The notes under the pieces were generated by a model that saw only the letters and a program-made list of their open reading frames with translations, was not told the origin of the DNA and ran no database searches. The translations under genes and the position numbers were made by a program. Shown here one piece after another: positions 49,267 through 61,521 of a stretch of DNA of 64,000 nt (position 1 is its first letter; each line of letters opens with the position of its first letter). The DNA is from Pseudisothecium myosuroides. Taxonomy: Eukaryota > Streptophyta > Bryopsida > Hypnales > Lembophyllaceae. Location of the stretch: positions 16,740,001-16,804,000 of the forward strand of contig OX637296.1 in assembly GCA_951799445.1 (NCBI GenBank), in the 5' to 3' direction.

Positions 49267-51017
49267 ATGGTAATGCGAACCGCCTAGTGTCTTCCTTGCC
49301 GGGCTCTCTTTCTTCTGTTAGTCTCTATGTAAAAGTATTACTCTGGTTGCTCTGGTTGCTAATTGCGTTGGTGAATGTTTACGGCGTTTTTCGGTGCGAC
49401 TTTTATGAGTTTAGGGTTTGAGGTTGAGTGCTTACGGCGACAGTTTGGAGATGATCGACTCCGGTTTTCTTGATCATTGTTCTTTTTGCTTGGTGTGCAG
49501 GCTCCCAAGAGAGGAAACATCAAGACTCCGGTCCCAGCTCCCGTTGCGAAGAAGACGGTGAGAACCGATTTTTTTTTTTCAGGATTAGGGTTTTAGGCTT
49601 AAGACAGTGCTGGCATTGCTTGAATTTCTCTTCCTATTTCTTGCTTCTCTTTTCTCAATTTCGATTTCATTGACTACGTAAGCAGGCTCCCGTGAAGACT
49701 GTGAACCCTCTGTTCGAGAAGAGGCCCAAGCAGTTCGGTATTGGAGGCGCTCTCCCGCCCAAGCGAGACCTTCACAGGTTCGTGAAATGGCCCAAGTACG
49801 TGCGTATCCAGCGCCAGCGTCGTGTGTTGAACCAGCGTTTGAAGGTGCCCCCTGCCCTCAACCAGTTCACGAAGACTCTCGACAAGAATCTGGGTAAGAT
49901 GAGCTTTTCGACCTCTGAAGCACTTGAACGCGACTGTTTGGTCCTGGGAATGGAAATTTTTTGGTATTTGCGAAGAGTCTAACTTCGCATGTACTTTGCA
50001 ACTGCCTACCTCTTGTCCAGCTACCAGCTTGTTCAAGCTGTTGTTGAAGTACCGACCTGAGGACAAGGCTGCCAAGAAGGAACGCCTTCTGAACAAGGCT
50101 AAGGCCGAGGCTGACGGCAAGACCTTAGAGTCCAAGAAGCCTGTGGTTGTGAAGTATGGCATCAACCATGTCACTTACCTCATCGAGCAGGTATGTGTAC
50201 ATGATCTTGTGTAGATGGAGTGCCACAACATTGGTATGAGTGAGCAACGATGATGCATATTTTAGGGAAATTGACTGTCTTTCGTCTGGATCAGAAAATA
50301 CTTACAACGAAATTTCGTGATTTTAATGATTCAGGGCAAGGCTCAGCTTGTTATCATTGCTCATGACGTCGACCCGATTGAATTGGTCGTGTGGCTGCCC
50401 GCCCTTTGCCGCAAGATGGGTGTGCCTTACGCCATTGTGAAGGGCAAATCGCGCTTGGGACAGGTAAATAACTACCTTTTTCCTGTGGTTACTTATAACT
50501 ACATTCCCTGGTATGTCCTAGGGGGTTGTAAAGTTTGTCGCATGGGTCAAAATTCTTGGACTTTTCAACTCTACATGTAAAGTATGAGGTCTCTGAAGTA
50601 GACGTGGTTCCCATTATTGCGTAGATTGTGCACGCCAAGACTGCAACTGCCCTGTGCTTGACATCGGTGAAGAATGAGGACAAGCACGAGTTCTCAAAGA
50701 TCGTTGAGGCTGTCAAGGTACTATTCCAGCAGATTCTTATGAGCTTACTGATTAGTGTATTTTGATTAGGTTTTACTTTGGCATGGGGTGACTTTTGTCT
50801 TGACCAGTTGATTATTGGCATTTTTGTTGGTGATCTTCCAAACCTGAAAATTCTATCTCTAACTACTGTTGTGCATGGAGTTCAGGCCAACTTCAACGAG
50901 AAATTCGATGAGTATAGGAGGCACTGGGGTGGAGGCATTATGGGTGTCAAGTCCCAGGCCAAGACCAAGATCAGAGACCGACTTCTTGCCAAGGAAGCAG
51001 CTCAGAGGGCTATCTAG
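49267..51017 (+). CDS. RPL7A: 60S ribosomal protein eL8 (L7a)
   Basis: Exons 49267-49269 (the ATG alone), 49501-49557, 49686-49893, 50021-50190, 50335-50463, 50625-50717 and 50886-51017 join to 263 residues. Family segments are plain: [102 protein letters not shown] and [16 protein letters not shown]. The length is normal for eL8. The protein sits in the large cytosolic ribosomal subunit and binds rRNA through its L7Ae-type fold. The exon GC content is higher than the flanks, as expected for a strongly expressed gene. A pyrimidine-rich leader (CTCCTCTCTCCTCTTT) lies just before the start. The inverted JmjC-5' duplicate ends only about 160 bases upstream, so the promoter is compact or lies within it. 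Confidence 0.97.
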
Positions 51018-51900
51018 GTTCTTGTATTGGTCCCCGTCAATATGGAGCACTCAAATGTTTTTTGGAGAAAAGTTTTGTTGGCACACCAAATGCAACATGA
51101 GTATACCCTTTATTATGGGCATTTTGACCTTATGCAGACGTGTTTCTCACGTGAATGTGATGATGATGATGGATGCTTAGTTTTTCTTGGAAGCTGGTGT
51201 TACTCAGACATTCAGAGTTGTTTTGCGGTTGCTTGACCAGTTGTTCAGGCATGCGCTTAGTGAATTTGAGTTGTCCTTCCTCACAATGCTGCATTTAGCA
51301 TTTTCAGTGGAGTGTATGTTTGGCTTGTATTTGCCGTAATTGGATCTTCACATGAAACAAAAATTGGACAACGCTTGGACCGTTCACACCCTGGGCTTGA
51401 AAAGTTCGTGGCTAGCGAAGTTCGTGCATGAGTTAAGGCCTCAAAAGTAAGTGATGGTTGAAGCCAATTCAATGTCTCACAAACCCATATTTTCAACTTT
51501 CAAAGTCTCTTTCAACAGACATCCACTACGGCAGCTGAACTTGAAACCATCACATTTCAAATTGTGCCTCCTATTTTTGATGAAAATCAAGTTGGTCTGT
51601 TTTGAATGTCGCTGTCTGTGCAATGCGTCCAGTTATGCACTCAAGAGTCAAAGAAGTGTATATTACGGACCTTTCTCTCTCAATTTTAAAGAGAAGTCAC
51701 TCAAATTGAACTTTTCTGCTGTTCGCTTCCAGAGATGTAGAGCCTTTCAGAGATGTTTGATGCGTGATGCACTCTTGCAGTCACCGGTCCTGTTCTTGTA
51801 TCCCAGCAATTCACGAACTTCTAACACGACATCAAAGTCGATGGCTTCCACTTGAATTCTTACCTACACCTTGCATCATAACAGAAGCCTACAGGATTCA
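51018..51900. other. 3' flank of RPL7A; no gene supported
   Basis: This is the probable 3' untranslated region and flank. A dispersed stretch (CCTCAAAAGTAAGTGATGG and CCAATTCAATGTCTCA, 51430-51480) recurs in diverged form at about 55325-55370. A 134-codon frame at 51451-51855 has no recognisable family. Confidence 0.35.
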
Positions 51901-53176
51901 AGTAAGGTAGGAGGTCCATATATCGCTCATTTAACCCCTAAAGGACCAACATGACTTTTTTGGCAACATAAAAATTTTGGGCAGGTACGTGTGACTGGAG
52001 ATTTCCATATTTTGGGCTGAAATTTTTATAGAAGGTGGGGACGAGGAATATCTTTCATATGCACCAAATTTCATGACATTTGGAAATACGAGTCAAAAGT
52101 TATGGCCGAATATGTTGTTTGTTGGTCAATTCGGGCAGTTTGGGCAGATCAGAAAAAATCACTTTTTTCAAAAATAAAAATTTGAAATTGGTTTATTAGA
52201 TTTATATATACGTGGAAAGCTTTTGATCATTCCATTCTAATCAATGAATCAAATGTTATGAGGATTTTTAGTTTGCGGGCAGTTATGGATTGTCTACTCT
52301 AAAATAAACTTTGAAGTTGTTTATTTCACTCAATTTTCAATATTTTTCAAAAAAAATAAAATTGTAGGATTTAGATTGTTTATTACAACATTGCGACCAT
52401 TGGGATTGGCATTTTTCAATTCCATAATTAACTTCTTAACAATTTAATGTTTTGAACCATTATCTACTTCTTTCTTCTTACTATTTTTTTCCTATATGTT
52501 ATACAATTCCAAATAATCTGAAAATTTTCAAGCATGTAACCAACTTGCCTTGAAGGATGAATCCAAAGAAGCACAACCATTTTGGAATTTTTTTCATAAT
52601 AATCTGACCTTGTGAAGTGCAGCTGCCCGGTTTTTCGCAAGGCCAAAAAAAGGACTTTTGCCACTTCAAACGCTAATATCTTCCAATCTACTCGATGGAA
52701 ATTTCTGAAATTTTTTCCACATATTCTCAAACCAGAGTACTACAAGATCCTATGGTTACATCACTTACATGTGTCCAAAAATGATATTTTTCAAAAATTT
52801 GGTACTTGTACTAGAAATGGCAGTTTTGGAGCATTTTTGGTGAGAACATAGTCAAGGAACTTTAGGGGTTAAGAGCTGAAACTGAATTTTGGGGAGGTGA
52901 AACGCCTCAAAATATTTTTTTAGTGAATTTTCCTTGAAAGACGAGGAATTGGCATCTAACCCAAGTTGTTTCATATTTTTTGGAACTTTTTAGAATTAGT
53001 TATGAAATTTTGAAGTTGAAGTGGCATAGGGCTTTGAAATTGCCCACCCCCTAAAATGTACATTGTTTGTACATCGTTGAAGGCTATGAAAAAGCCGCAT
53101 GTACAAGCAGTGTACATTTGAGTACGGTGGGCGATAATTTAAGAGCCTATGCGATTTCAGGACCTCCTATCTTACT
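51901..53176. mobile_element. MITE with AGTAAGGTAGGAGGTCC ends, interrupted by a TTAA element
   Basis: The 17-bp terminus at 51901-51917 is matched, inverted with one mismatch, at 53160-53176. The interior after the inserted TTAA element is related to 23436-23640. Without the insert, the host is about 340 bp. Confidence 0.6.
51931..52872 (-). mobile_element. TTAA-bounded MITE, copy 6, nested
   Basis: It starts TTAA-CCCCTAAAGGACC and ends GGAACTTTAGGGG-TTAA; 942 bp. It is reversed relative to the copies at 16208, 20159 and 61522. The frame at 52612-52851 resembles one in the 61522 copy only because the elements are close relatives. There is no transposase signature. Confidence 0.85.
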
Positions 53177-53580
53177 ACATAGATGATTCCACTGAAATTC
53201 TTTGAAAAACGAGCTCAAGATCCATCCATGCACATGCACATATAAATATAAATACTCATCATGGAATTCACTCCAAACAGCTGAAAGCCACAGGCATGGA
53301 TTCCCTGCCTTAGCTTGCGCCAGCGAGCAACATTCACCACATAATTGCAGGGTTCAATATGATCATCGAGAATTCTTCGGACTTTCTTCTTTGCTTGTAG
53401 TTTCTCGCGTTATGACTTCAAGAAACTCAACCACATAAATCAACCATCCCAACAGAGCAAAGATTAGTATTACAAAGTCCACAGAATCTCCAACAAATCC
53501 AAAGCTCAAAATTCATGTCCCACGCAGGAATGCAACACTGCAAGGAGGATTTCAAGAGTGTGAGAAGAAAGCACCTCAAA
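53177..53580. other. Intergenic; no gene supported
   Basis: Short frames only. No element ends were recognised. Confidence 0.3.
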
Positions 53581-54260
53581 TGAATGCAAAAGTAGATGGC
53601 TTTGGGGTTTCTAATCACTTGAATGGATAAAATTATACCCTTTTCCCATTATGGTGATGAGGAGGCTTTCTTTTGCTTCTTTTGTCATATTGGCAATCCA
53701 AGCTGGAGCCTTTTGCCAATCTTGGTGGCCTGACTCAAACCTACGTTGGCATGTTAAGACCATGTCAATATTCACTGATTCATTCACAAGGAAGTTAGAG
53801 CATCCGCCACCCGCTTCAACTTCACATGCAATGTGAAAAGTCATTTCGAGGGTCTAGCCCTTAGCCACTTCCCAATAGTGTCTCTGACATCTTTTAGAAC
53901 AATTACAATGTGTTCCACTTCATCCCTGCAATAATCTTGTTGCCAGTAAGTAGTTGTGTGAGCTCTCGCATGGACTCAAAAGCCCTTAGAATTGATTACC
54001 GTGGGCAAAGAATTGTAGCATCTCTCCACCAAGAGCGGAAAGTGATGTTGGTGATGCAATGGAGTCCAAAAGTGTCACCTTCCCGCTAGAGTTGCGATCA
54101 CGTCTACCTTCAAGTTTTTATGAGAATAAGCATGGGGGGCGATTCTACAAGGGTTCCAATTTTGCCATGGGAAGGTTGGATGAATTGCTCTTAATGCTTG
54201 GAAACATGCCATGTGGGGTGCATTTTGCACAGAAGCTTGCTCGTTAGCCTACTTGGCTTG
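53581..54260 (-). pseudogene. Decayed coding remnant of unknown family
   Basis: On the minus strand, protein-like text appears in more than one frame. From about 54060 down to 53930: ASPTSLSALGGEMLQFFAHG and ESMRELTQLLTG. From 53844 down to 53611: FESGHQDWQKAPAWIANMT and KEAKESLLITIMGKGYN. Stops and shifts separate the pieces. I do not recognise the family. It could be a gene fragment carried by a transposon or an old duplicate. Confidence 0.35.
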
Positions 54261-54294
54261 CTCTAGCCTAGAATGCACCCCACATGGCATGTTT
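54202..54294. repeat. Short perfect inverted repeat
   Basis: AAACATGCCATGTGGGGTGC at 54202 (23-bp arm to 54224) is repeated inverted at 54272-54294, with a loop of 47 bases. It could form a stem-loop. There is no evidence for a named RNA gene. Confidence 0.6.
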
Positions 54295-56364
54295 GCTAGT
54301 ACATTGAGTTACCAACCTTTGAGTCTTCACGCATGTGCCAAGGTCCTTTGAACTTGCAAGTTCAATTAAACATCGGAGGTACAACCGGGTCCAATAATCT
54401 AAATTTTTTTTTGTCCTAGGCAAATTCCATTTTAGAAATTTAATGATTTAATTTTTCCTTCCATCTTTGTACCTACTTTTGCTTTAAAATATTTTTAAGA
54501 ATGAAATTGTTAATTTTTTTTTGTAGAAATTTTTCACTAGATTTTCAGCTCAAACCTTAACAATGGAGACGTGAACATAAGATACTTATAAAATCTACTA
54601 CATGTATTTAAAATATGTTTTTAGAGTTGAAGAACAACTTCTCTAGTGGTTAAAAGATGTGTTTCGCAAACATTCTAACATGTGTTTGAATCCTAAAAAA
54701 ATTGATTTATAAGGATTTATATACAAGTTTTATTTTCTATATTTCACTTACTTGGTAGGCTATTTTTTAAATTTTACTTACATGATAGTCGATTTTAGAA
54801 TTTTATTTTCAATAAACTTTGTGAAAAGCTTTTAACTTTGATTGAAGAAAATTGTGGGGTGTTCCCTTGTTAGCAAATTGTTGAGCATGAATCACGGTGA
54901 TTTAAAAAAGAAAGATCAATGAAGTCACAACAAGCGTAGTAAAGCCCAACAACGAAAAAATTAGGCAATCCGTTTTAATTGCACTTTCTATCACAAAAAT
55001 GAGATTTAAGAAACACTTTTAAATATTTTGGCTAGACTACCATAGCAAAATACCTTTTCAAATTTACATTTCTGTTATAAGAGACCTAATGTTGTAATTC
55101 AATATGAAAAATCTCAATCATTTTTGTAGAAAATATGGTTGCTGTAATATTTAAAAGAAAAATTAAGTTTGTCAATATTATTCAAATATTTTGATTAATT
55201 TTAAATTCTTTTTCAAAGTACATATACGTAGCAAAGAAGAATGAAGTGATAATTATTAACTTTCAAATGTAAATTATTTCTATCATTTTAAAATCTAAGA
55301 TATAATTTCATGATATATGAGATAAGACCTCAAAAGTAACAAATGACTCAAGCCAATTCAATATCTCATGTATTCTCAGTTATAAACCTTGTAAGATGAC
55401 GTAAATTATTATTACTCAAAAATAATCTAATAATTTTCAACAAACATTCAATATGTAATTCCACATCAAACTTCTTTGAATTTGTGTGCACTTAACTTAA
55501 GAGTTTCTACCACATCCTACAATCACACTAAACCTAATATTCTTTAGGAATCTATGGTTCCTAAAATCTTACATAGTCATATGTCTAAGCATATTGCCAT
55601 TGCTAATATCCAATGTGAATTGTATATCTATGCCAGAAGCTACATTAGAGCCAATTTGGACTTAGTCAAGGAATGCCCCTTAAGAAGCTTGAATTGGGTA
55701 CCTTGGTTTTCATTTAAATTTGTACTTTGTTTGTGAAGGATTTAATATTTCCCCTATTCCTCACTGGTGGTACTCTCAGTCAAAGCATGGGAATGAAATT
55801 AATTTCATTGGTTGGAATGTTGGTTGATGATGGACAAAGGACATTTTAAACAGTGGGAATTTGAGGGAGGCTCTTAAAGTTTTGAACTGTAATACTGGAG
55901 TCTCTTGCAAGTTGGATATAATAATGCACAAATACTTGACAGTATGCTTTCACCAAAGCAAAGGGACTTGTTTGGAGCAAATAAACAATTTTTCATTAAG
56001 CAGAGATTGATGCTAGATTCACCAATTAGCCATAGTTGTTGCTATGTCAAATTTCCTAATTAAAGATAATGTAGTGGGTCACCACCAAAGGCTTTAGGTT
56101 CCAACTATGAAACTAAAGCAATATGATTTTTTTAAACAACTTGTTGATCTTGTGGTGACACTCAAACTTGCTCAAGCATGATTTACTAACATCTAAAATT
56201 TTCAAAACCCTAGTATGAGTATATATTGTAAGTATGGCAATTCTTGTTTCTAGCACCTAAAGTACAAGCACACTGGAGACAATTCCAAGAGCACTTGGTC
56301 ATAGTGAAAAAATGTAATAATATCTCAAGCTTGCAAGGACTGTCAACTTGTTGTACATGCTTGT
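54295..56364. other. AT-rich intergenic DNA; no gene supported
   Basis: No recognisable gene. It contains a diverged copy of the repeat also seen at 51430 (about 55325-55370). Confidence 0.3.
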
Positions 56365-56365
56365 A

Positions 56366-57102
56366 GGTCGTTGCAAGAAACACCGTCAGTTTTTGTTCCA
56401 CTTTGGCGTTTTTGGCTAGTACTCCCAGTACTATGAGATTTTTGCATATTAATTTTTAAAAATAAAATAAAATAAGTATAATTATTATAATACTATAAAT
56501 AGCATATCACCAAAATTTCAGATTTAAAAAAAATCTGAGTCAAAAGTTATTCACAAAAGAAAAAAGCTGAAAATTTGAAGAAAATACATACTCTGACATT
56601 TAAATTTGTAAAAAATAGGAAAAAACATTTTCAAAGAAACTAAAAACAGACCATTTGGAAAGACTTCATGATAAAGAGATTTGAATAAAAAAATTATATT
56701 GAAACCATCTTTATTGTTCAGAACTGCACGCGCAAGGGAGCCCTCTTTGCAAGGACATGGAGGACATAAAATAAATTATTTTTTAATTCCCTTTGGTAGA
56801 AACATGAGTTCCTACTACGCAAATAGACCATAGAAATTTCAGCTCTAAATCATTAAATTTGGGGACTCTATAGTACTCAAAACCCCTAAAACGCAAAACA
56901 TGACATATTAGTTTAATTGATTTTTAAATATAAGATGATTTTTAAATTTTTGAAAAATATGAGATATAAATACACTCAAGATATACATCTCCAATAAAAA
57001 TCTCAAATTCATGCAAGTCAAGCTTAAAAAGTTATTGCAAAAGAAAGATTCGAAACTCCATTTGTGACACATACCCAGTACCGGTGTTTCTTGCAATGAC
57101 CC
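56366..57102. mobile_element. TIR element with GGTCGTTGCAAGAAACACCG ends
   Basis: GGTCGTTGCAAGAAACACCG at 56366 is paired with CGGTGTTTCTTGCAATGACC ending at 57102 (one mismatch). CTTGT occurs just outside both ends and may be the target duplication. About 737 bp, no transposase frame. Confidence 0.65.
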
Positions 57103-57892
57103 TTGTCCACACTTTAAATGACATTTGTCACGTTCCCAGTCATGTTGCTTCCTCTATCATGTCCTGTCCCTGCCTACACTATCTATCTCTTTCGTACATC
57201 ATACCACCATGTCACTCACCTTTTGTGACTCTAGGGTTACACCTTGAACATGACAATTATTTTTGTAGTACTACCATAAGTAGAGGACACTTATTGAGTG
57301 GCCCAAACCTGTCCAATGTCACATCATCTACAAAAATCATTGCTTTTATATGTACCTAGAATTCTTCAAGTACAAATAGCCTTCCAAAAGCAAAATATCT
57401 CATGCAATTTACATTAAGATTTAAACCAAATTTCAAATAGCATGCACATAAATATTTTAGTGTTTTAGACGTGCAATATTACAATTGGTGTATGGATGAT
57501 AAACTAAAATGGTATGCACTATTGTAGTTTTATAGCAATCAAACAATCAATGAGAAGTTTTTTCCTAATGGCATTGGTTTGCTTTCAAGTACTAAATGAA
57601 TGCCTTTGTCAAATAAATGAAAATTCCTACTTAAACTTCTTCTCATGTAGATTTTGTCCATCTGTAGCCTTCAATTCAAAGCCAACAAATTTAAGTTACA
57701 TCTAACACAATACACCTTAAAAAGCTAATTCATAATGGTTCAAAATATTTATCTTTTGCAGCTAATCATTAGAAAGAATCTCAGCCTTGTGGAGGGCCAT
57801 TCAACTTTTGGCCGCAATGCAAATACACACAAAATGAATTTTTTTTAAAATTTTAAAACTAAAACCAAAACTAAAAATTATTTTTAAAATTT
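57103..57892. other. Intergenic; no gene supported
   Basis: Short frames only. AT-rich toward the right. Confidence 0.3.
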
Positions 57893-58892
57893 CCAATCTA
57901 ACGTGGCACACATGGAGATTACGTGGGCTCCATTTTTTTTATTTTTTTATTTTTTTATTTTTTGGTTGTAATTGCATTGTTGTATGCAATCAAACGGCCC
58001 ATAATAGGCTTGAATTTTTTTCTAATGCAAGTAGGAAGGTTCAATGAAGTGCTAAAAATAATGTATGAATAGAAAAAATATCATGATGAACATTTCTAAA
58101 TGATAGAAGTACATTTGGAAGTATCTATAATCAATAGCTGGTTTCTAAAAGAATTTGTATTTATATCTTTGGCATTTGGAAAGTATTATAGCATGTAAGG
58201 AAGATATTTCAATAAATTTTGGAATAAGGCTAAAGTGGTATGTATAACTCAATAGCAAAACATTTCCATGTAGATTTTGGGATGATGGTAGATATTAGTG
58301 TATTATATTGACAAATGACATAAAAGTAAAGGAAAACAAAATTTCAGATGCATATAGTAATAATTGGGTTTACATACTAGAATGAACTTAATTAAATAGA
58401 AGGTACAAAAATGAACTTGAAATGTCAAAAGATTAGTTAGCTATATTTATATTGTAGTATAAAATTGTAGATGAATGAACATGATTATTGAAAGAGTGCC
58501 ATGCTATCATTTGTATTGCATGATCGTGAAGTTTGATAGCACAACATTAACTTCATTTAGTAGGATAACAAGGTCAACAGAGTTTGACTCTTTTGGGCAG
58601 ACAACTAGTCAATAGTTATTTGTTTTATCGTAAATAAGAAAAAAATTGAATTACTTTTGTTCATTTTTGTCTTTCAAAAAATACTATTGGACTTGTCTAG
58701 GAATAAAGATTGATGAGACCAAAAAAATTTTGAGCATTAGGAAAATTTCAAACCAACAAAAGGCCGTTTGCTTGTATGCAACCATATATGTAGCCCTGTA
58801 GTAAGAAAAAAAATTATTTTATTTTATTTTATTTTATTTTATTTTTGGGCCCCCTTGATCATGACTTCACAAATAGTGCCACGTCAAATTGG
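57893..58892. mobile_element. MITE of about 1 kb with long imperfect inverted ends
   Basis: CCAATCTAACGTGGCAC at 57893 pairs with GTGCCACGTCAAATTGG ending at 58892. Further in, T-rich pentamer-type repeats (57930-57960) face (TTTTA)n at 58815-58845. GTTGTATGCAATCAAACGGCC (57977-57997) faces its inverse near 58763-58785. The interior is AT-rich and non-coding. Confidence 0.65.
58815..58846. repeat. (ATTTT)n microsatellite
   Basis: Six or so consecutive copies of a five-base ATTTT unit occur within the right arm of the 57893-58892 element. Confidence 0.85.
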
Positions 58893-61521
58893 TGATTTTA
58901 TAAATATATTTTTATATTTAAATTATTACCCCCACCCCTTATAATTGCACTGCGGCTGAAAGTCAAATAGCCTTGTACAAGATTCAGATTCTTTGTAATG
59001 ATTGCTTGTCTAGAATAATAAGGCAAAGAATAATAGACAAAGTAGTAAATGGGAGATGAAGACCTCATGCTCCATATTGCCATGTATTATGATTTGGATG
59101 AACCCTTTATGTTAAGTGCCTTTTGTGAGCGCTTATTTATTCGCCCTCAATAAATAATTGAGCAAAACTAGGCTCTTGGTAAATTAAGTCCCATTTTATC
59201 TATGGGTGTTTAGCGTCAACCCTTTGTGCAACAATAGATCTTTTTTATATTCTTAACGTTCACACTTTTGTAAAGAAAACAAGAACCTAATTGGAATTGA
59301 AATGACTTTGCTAATTAGCTTCAAGCTAAGAGTTCGCCACAATTTTGGAAACGGGATGGTTACAGTCTAAATTTAGCTATTTTAAAAATTAGGGCAGCTC
59401 ATGCCATTTTTGAAAACTTAAAATGTTGCTCTATTGGACCTTCCTAGCAAAAGATATCAATAGATGAAGTTTAGCCTTTAAGAGGCCGTCTAACTTCATC
59501 CACCTTTTAGACTTGTTATGTATTTGATTTGACTTTGGATTTTTGACTTTGATTCTAGACTATTGGACTCTACTAAGAATTCGAGTTTGGGAGAGGTTGG
59601 ATGGATTTAGGTTTGCTTCATCCATTCCCTAACCTAAACTTCATCCTTGATTTCTTTCTAGGGTTTCTATTTTTTGACTAAGGTTGTAACAACTTTGGCT
59701 TGCCCTAAGTGCTTACTTTGTCTGGCTAATCCTAAGTTTCCTCTTATCTAAATTTAGGTTGATCTCAACCACTTTCCTTTTGTTCCTTGGTATACTTAAT
59801 GATTCCTAATTAGTTGCTACCCCTAGAGTGTGTATGGTTGTTTCTTTAAAGATGTTGTCCTAAGCTTTCCAAAATGGGTTCTAACTTGACATTCGACTTT
59901 TCTTCTCAAAAATTATTGATGGATGAAGTTTGACCGCTAATCGGTGTTTATAACTTCATCCTCTAATTACCGCTAACCCTAATTCCAAAACTGAAATTTC
60001 AATTTCACTTTTGAATTCTAAATTGTGTCCCCTTCCTAATTTCCAAATTTTGTTCCTTTTTGTTATTCCTAAAAAAATTTCATCCGCTCTAATTACCAAA
60101 CTTCATCCTTCTATATCTTCTTCATACTACCTCCAAATCCTATGTATTTTATATTTTTGGAAACCTCTAGACCTCTACTATAGGATTCTAAATTCAAAAC
60201 CAACCTGACTTCCCCTCCTAAGGGTCTGACTTGCTTCTAGGCCTCGGCCCCATTTGGAACTTGCTGATTACAATTGGTTAAATGCAGGGGAAGAATTTAG
60301 CAACCTACCTTGTATTAAAGATTGCATATTAGGTTGCTAAGGTTTCCTTCTTGTGCCATCTTGGTTGTCCTCTTAGCCCTTGGAAAATTCGCTAATTTGT
60401 ATTATGGAAATTTGATTTCAATTGAATTCCTCACCTAGCTATTTCTATTTCTTTCTATCTTTTTCTTCTATACTATTCCTTCACCCTAATAATGGCTTGC
60501 CAACTTCTCCTACCAAACCTACACCCTTATTAATTGGCACGTTCTTTTTCCCTCTTACGTCTTGGCCACCCAACGGCCTACAATGTTTTTAAGGATTTTC
60601 CTAATCTTCTCCTCCACTTCTTCTTCTTCCTACTTAAGCTCCTTTCTTGTTGTCCTTCCTATGCTCCCTTCTTCTTGTCTTTGACTTGGTGCTTGAAGGT
60701 TTGATGGAGCTTAGATGGAGCTAGGTGTGAGTTGTGTGTGAGGTGACTCCTTTCTAGGTGCTAATTGTTCCTATTCTTATGCTAATCTAGTCTACCTTAG
60801 CTCTATTCTATTCTATTCTATTCTATTGGTTCAACATAGTTTGAGTGAGGTGTCTCTATTTACTTCTATTTTTTTCTATTTGCACTTAATGCTCCTATAT
60901 AACCTTTCTTCCCTACCTAACCTAATCTACTTTTCTTCCTAAACCCTAATCTTAACTTTTCTTTCCTTCCTCCTCTTTTTAATTTGTCATCAAAAATACC
61001 AAAAAAAAAACTGATTTTGGCTAGTGGGCTTGGCCGCTGGGTTGGCTGCGGGTCTCAACCAGACAAGCCTTGCGGGCTGATTTCGTCGCTAATTGCAGGG
61101 TGGCCTTGGGCTAATTAATCCCAACAAAAAATCTTATAAACATAGAGACTCCACCCATCAATAAGTTCAATTGTGTCGAGAATGGTGAAGTTCCGCTTTC
61201 CTCTAGCCTACTGAGGGAGAGGTATCTATACCTTTTATCAGTGAAAGGTGCCCTTTCCTTGACAAACGATTCCTCTAGGCTAGGACCACATTCCTACTTT
61301 TGGATGCTAAACTTTGGTCGTTTCCAAACTCCTTTTGGAAACTAAACTTTGAATTTTAAAACCATGGGGTTCAAAGCTCCGCATCCAATGGGGTGGTGAT
61401 AACTTGCTACCTCTAGTGGGTCCAAGGCTTTGCCGTTTGGTGACAAAACTATAGGATCCCAACCACTAAGGAGTGCAAAACTTTGATGTTTGGTGACAAA
61501 AACTATAGAAGTTATTATACT
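58893..61521. other. Intergenic; no gene supported
   Basis: Pyrimidine-rich, AT-rich DNA without a recognisable gene. A short TTCTA microsatellite lies at 60804-60826. A less AT-rich patch at 61020-61110 has no usable frame. Confidence 0.3.

Noticed and set aside
51451..51855. 134-codon frame downstream of RPL7A
   Set aside because: No recognisable domain, no splice support, and it overlaps a dispersed repeat.
52612..52851. Frame conserved between the TTAA elements at 51931 and 61522
   Set aside because: The two elements are near-identical at DNA level and the frame is short, Lys/Phe-rich and lacks any transposase motif. Sharing a frame is expected without coding function.
57930..58846. Possible poly-A tail of a retroelement
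   Set aside because: The T-rich and A-rich runs face each other inside inverted termini, which fits a DNA-type fold-back element better than a retrotransposon; no LTRs or reverse transcriptase were seen.
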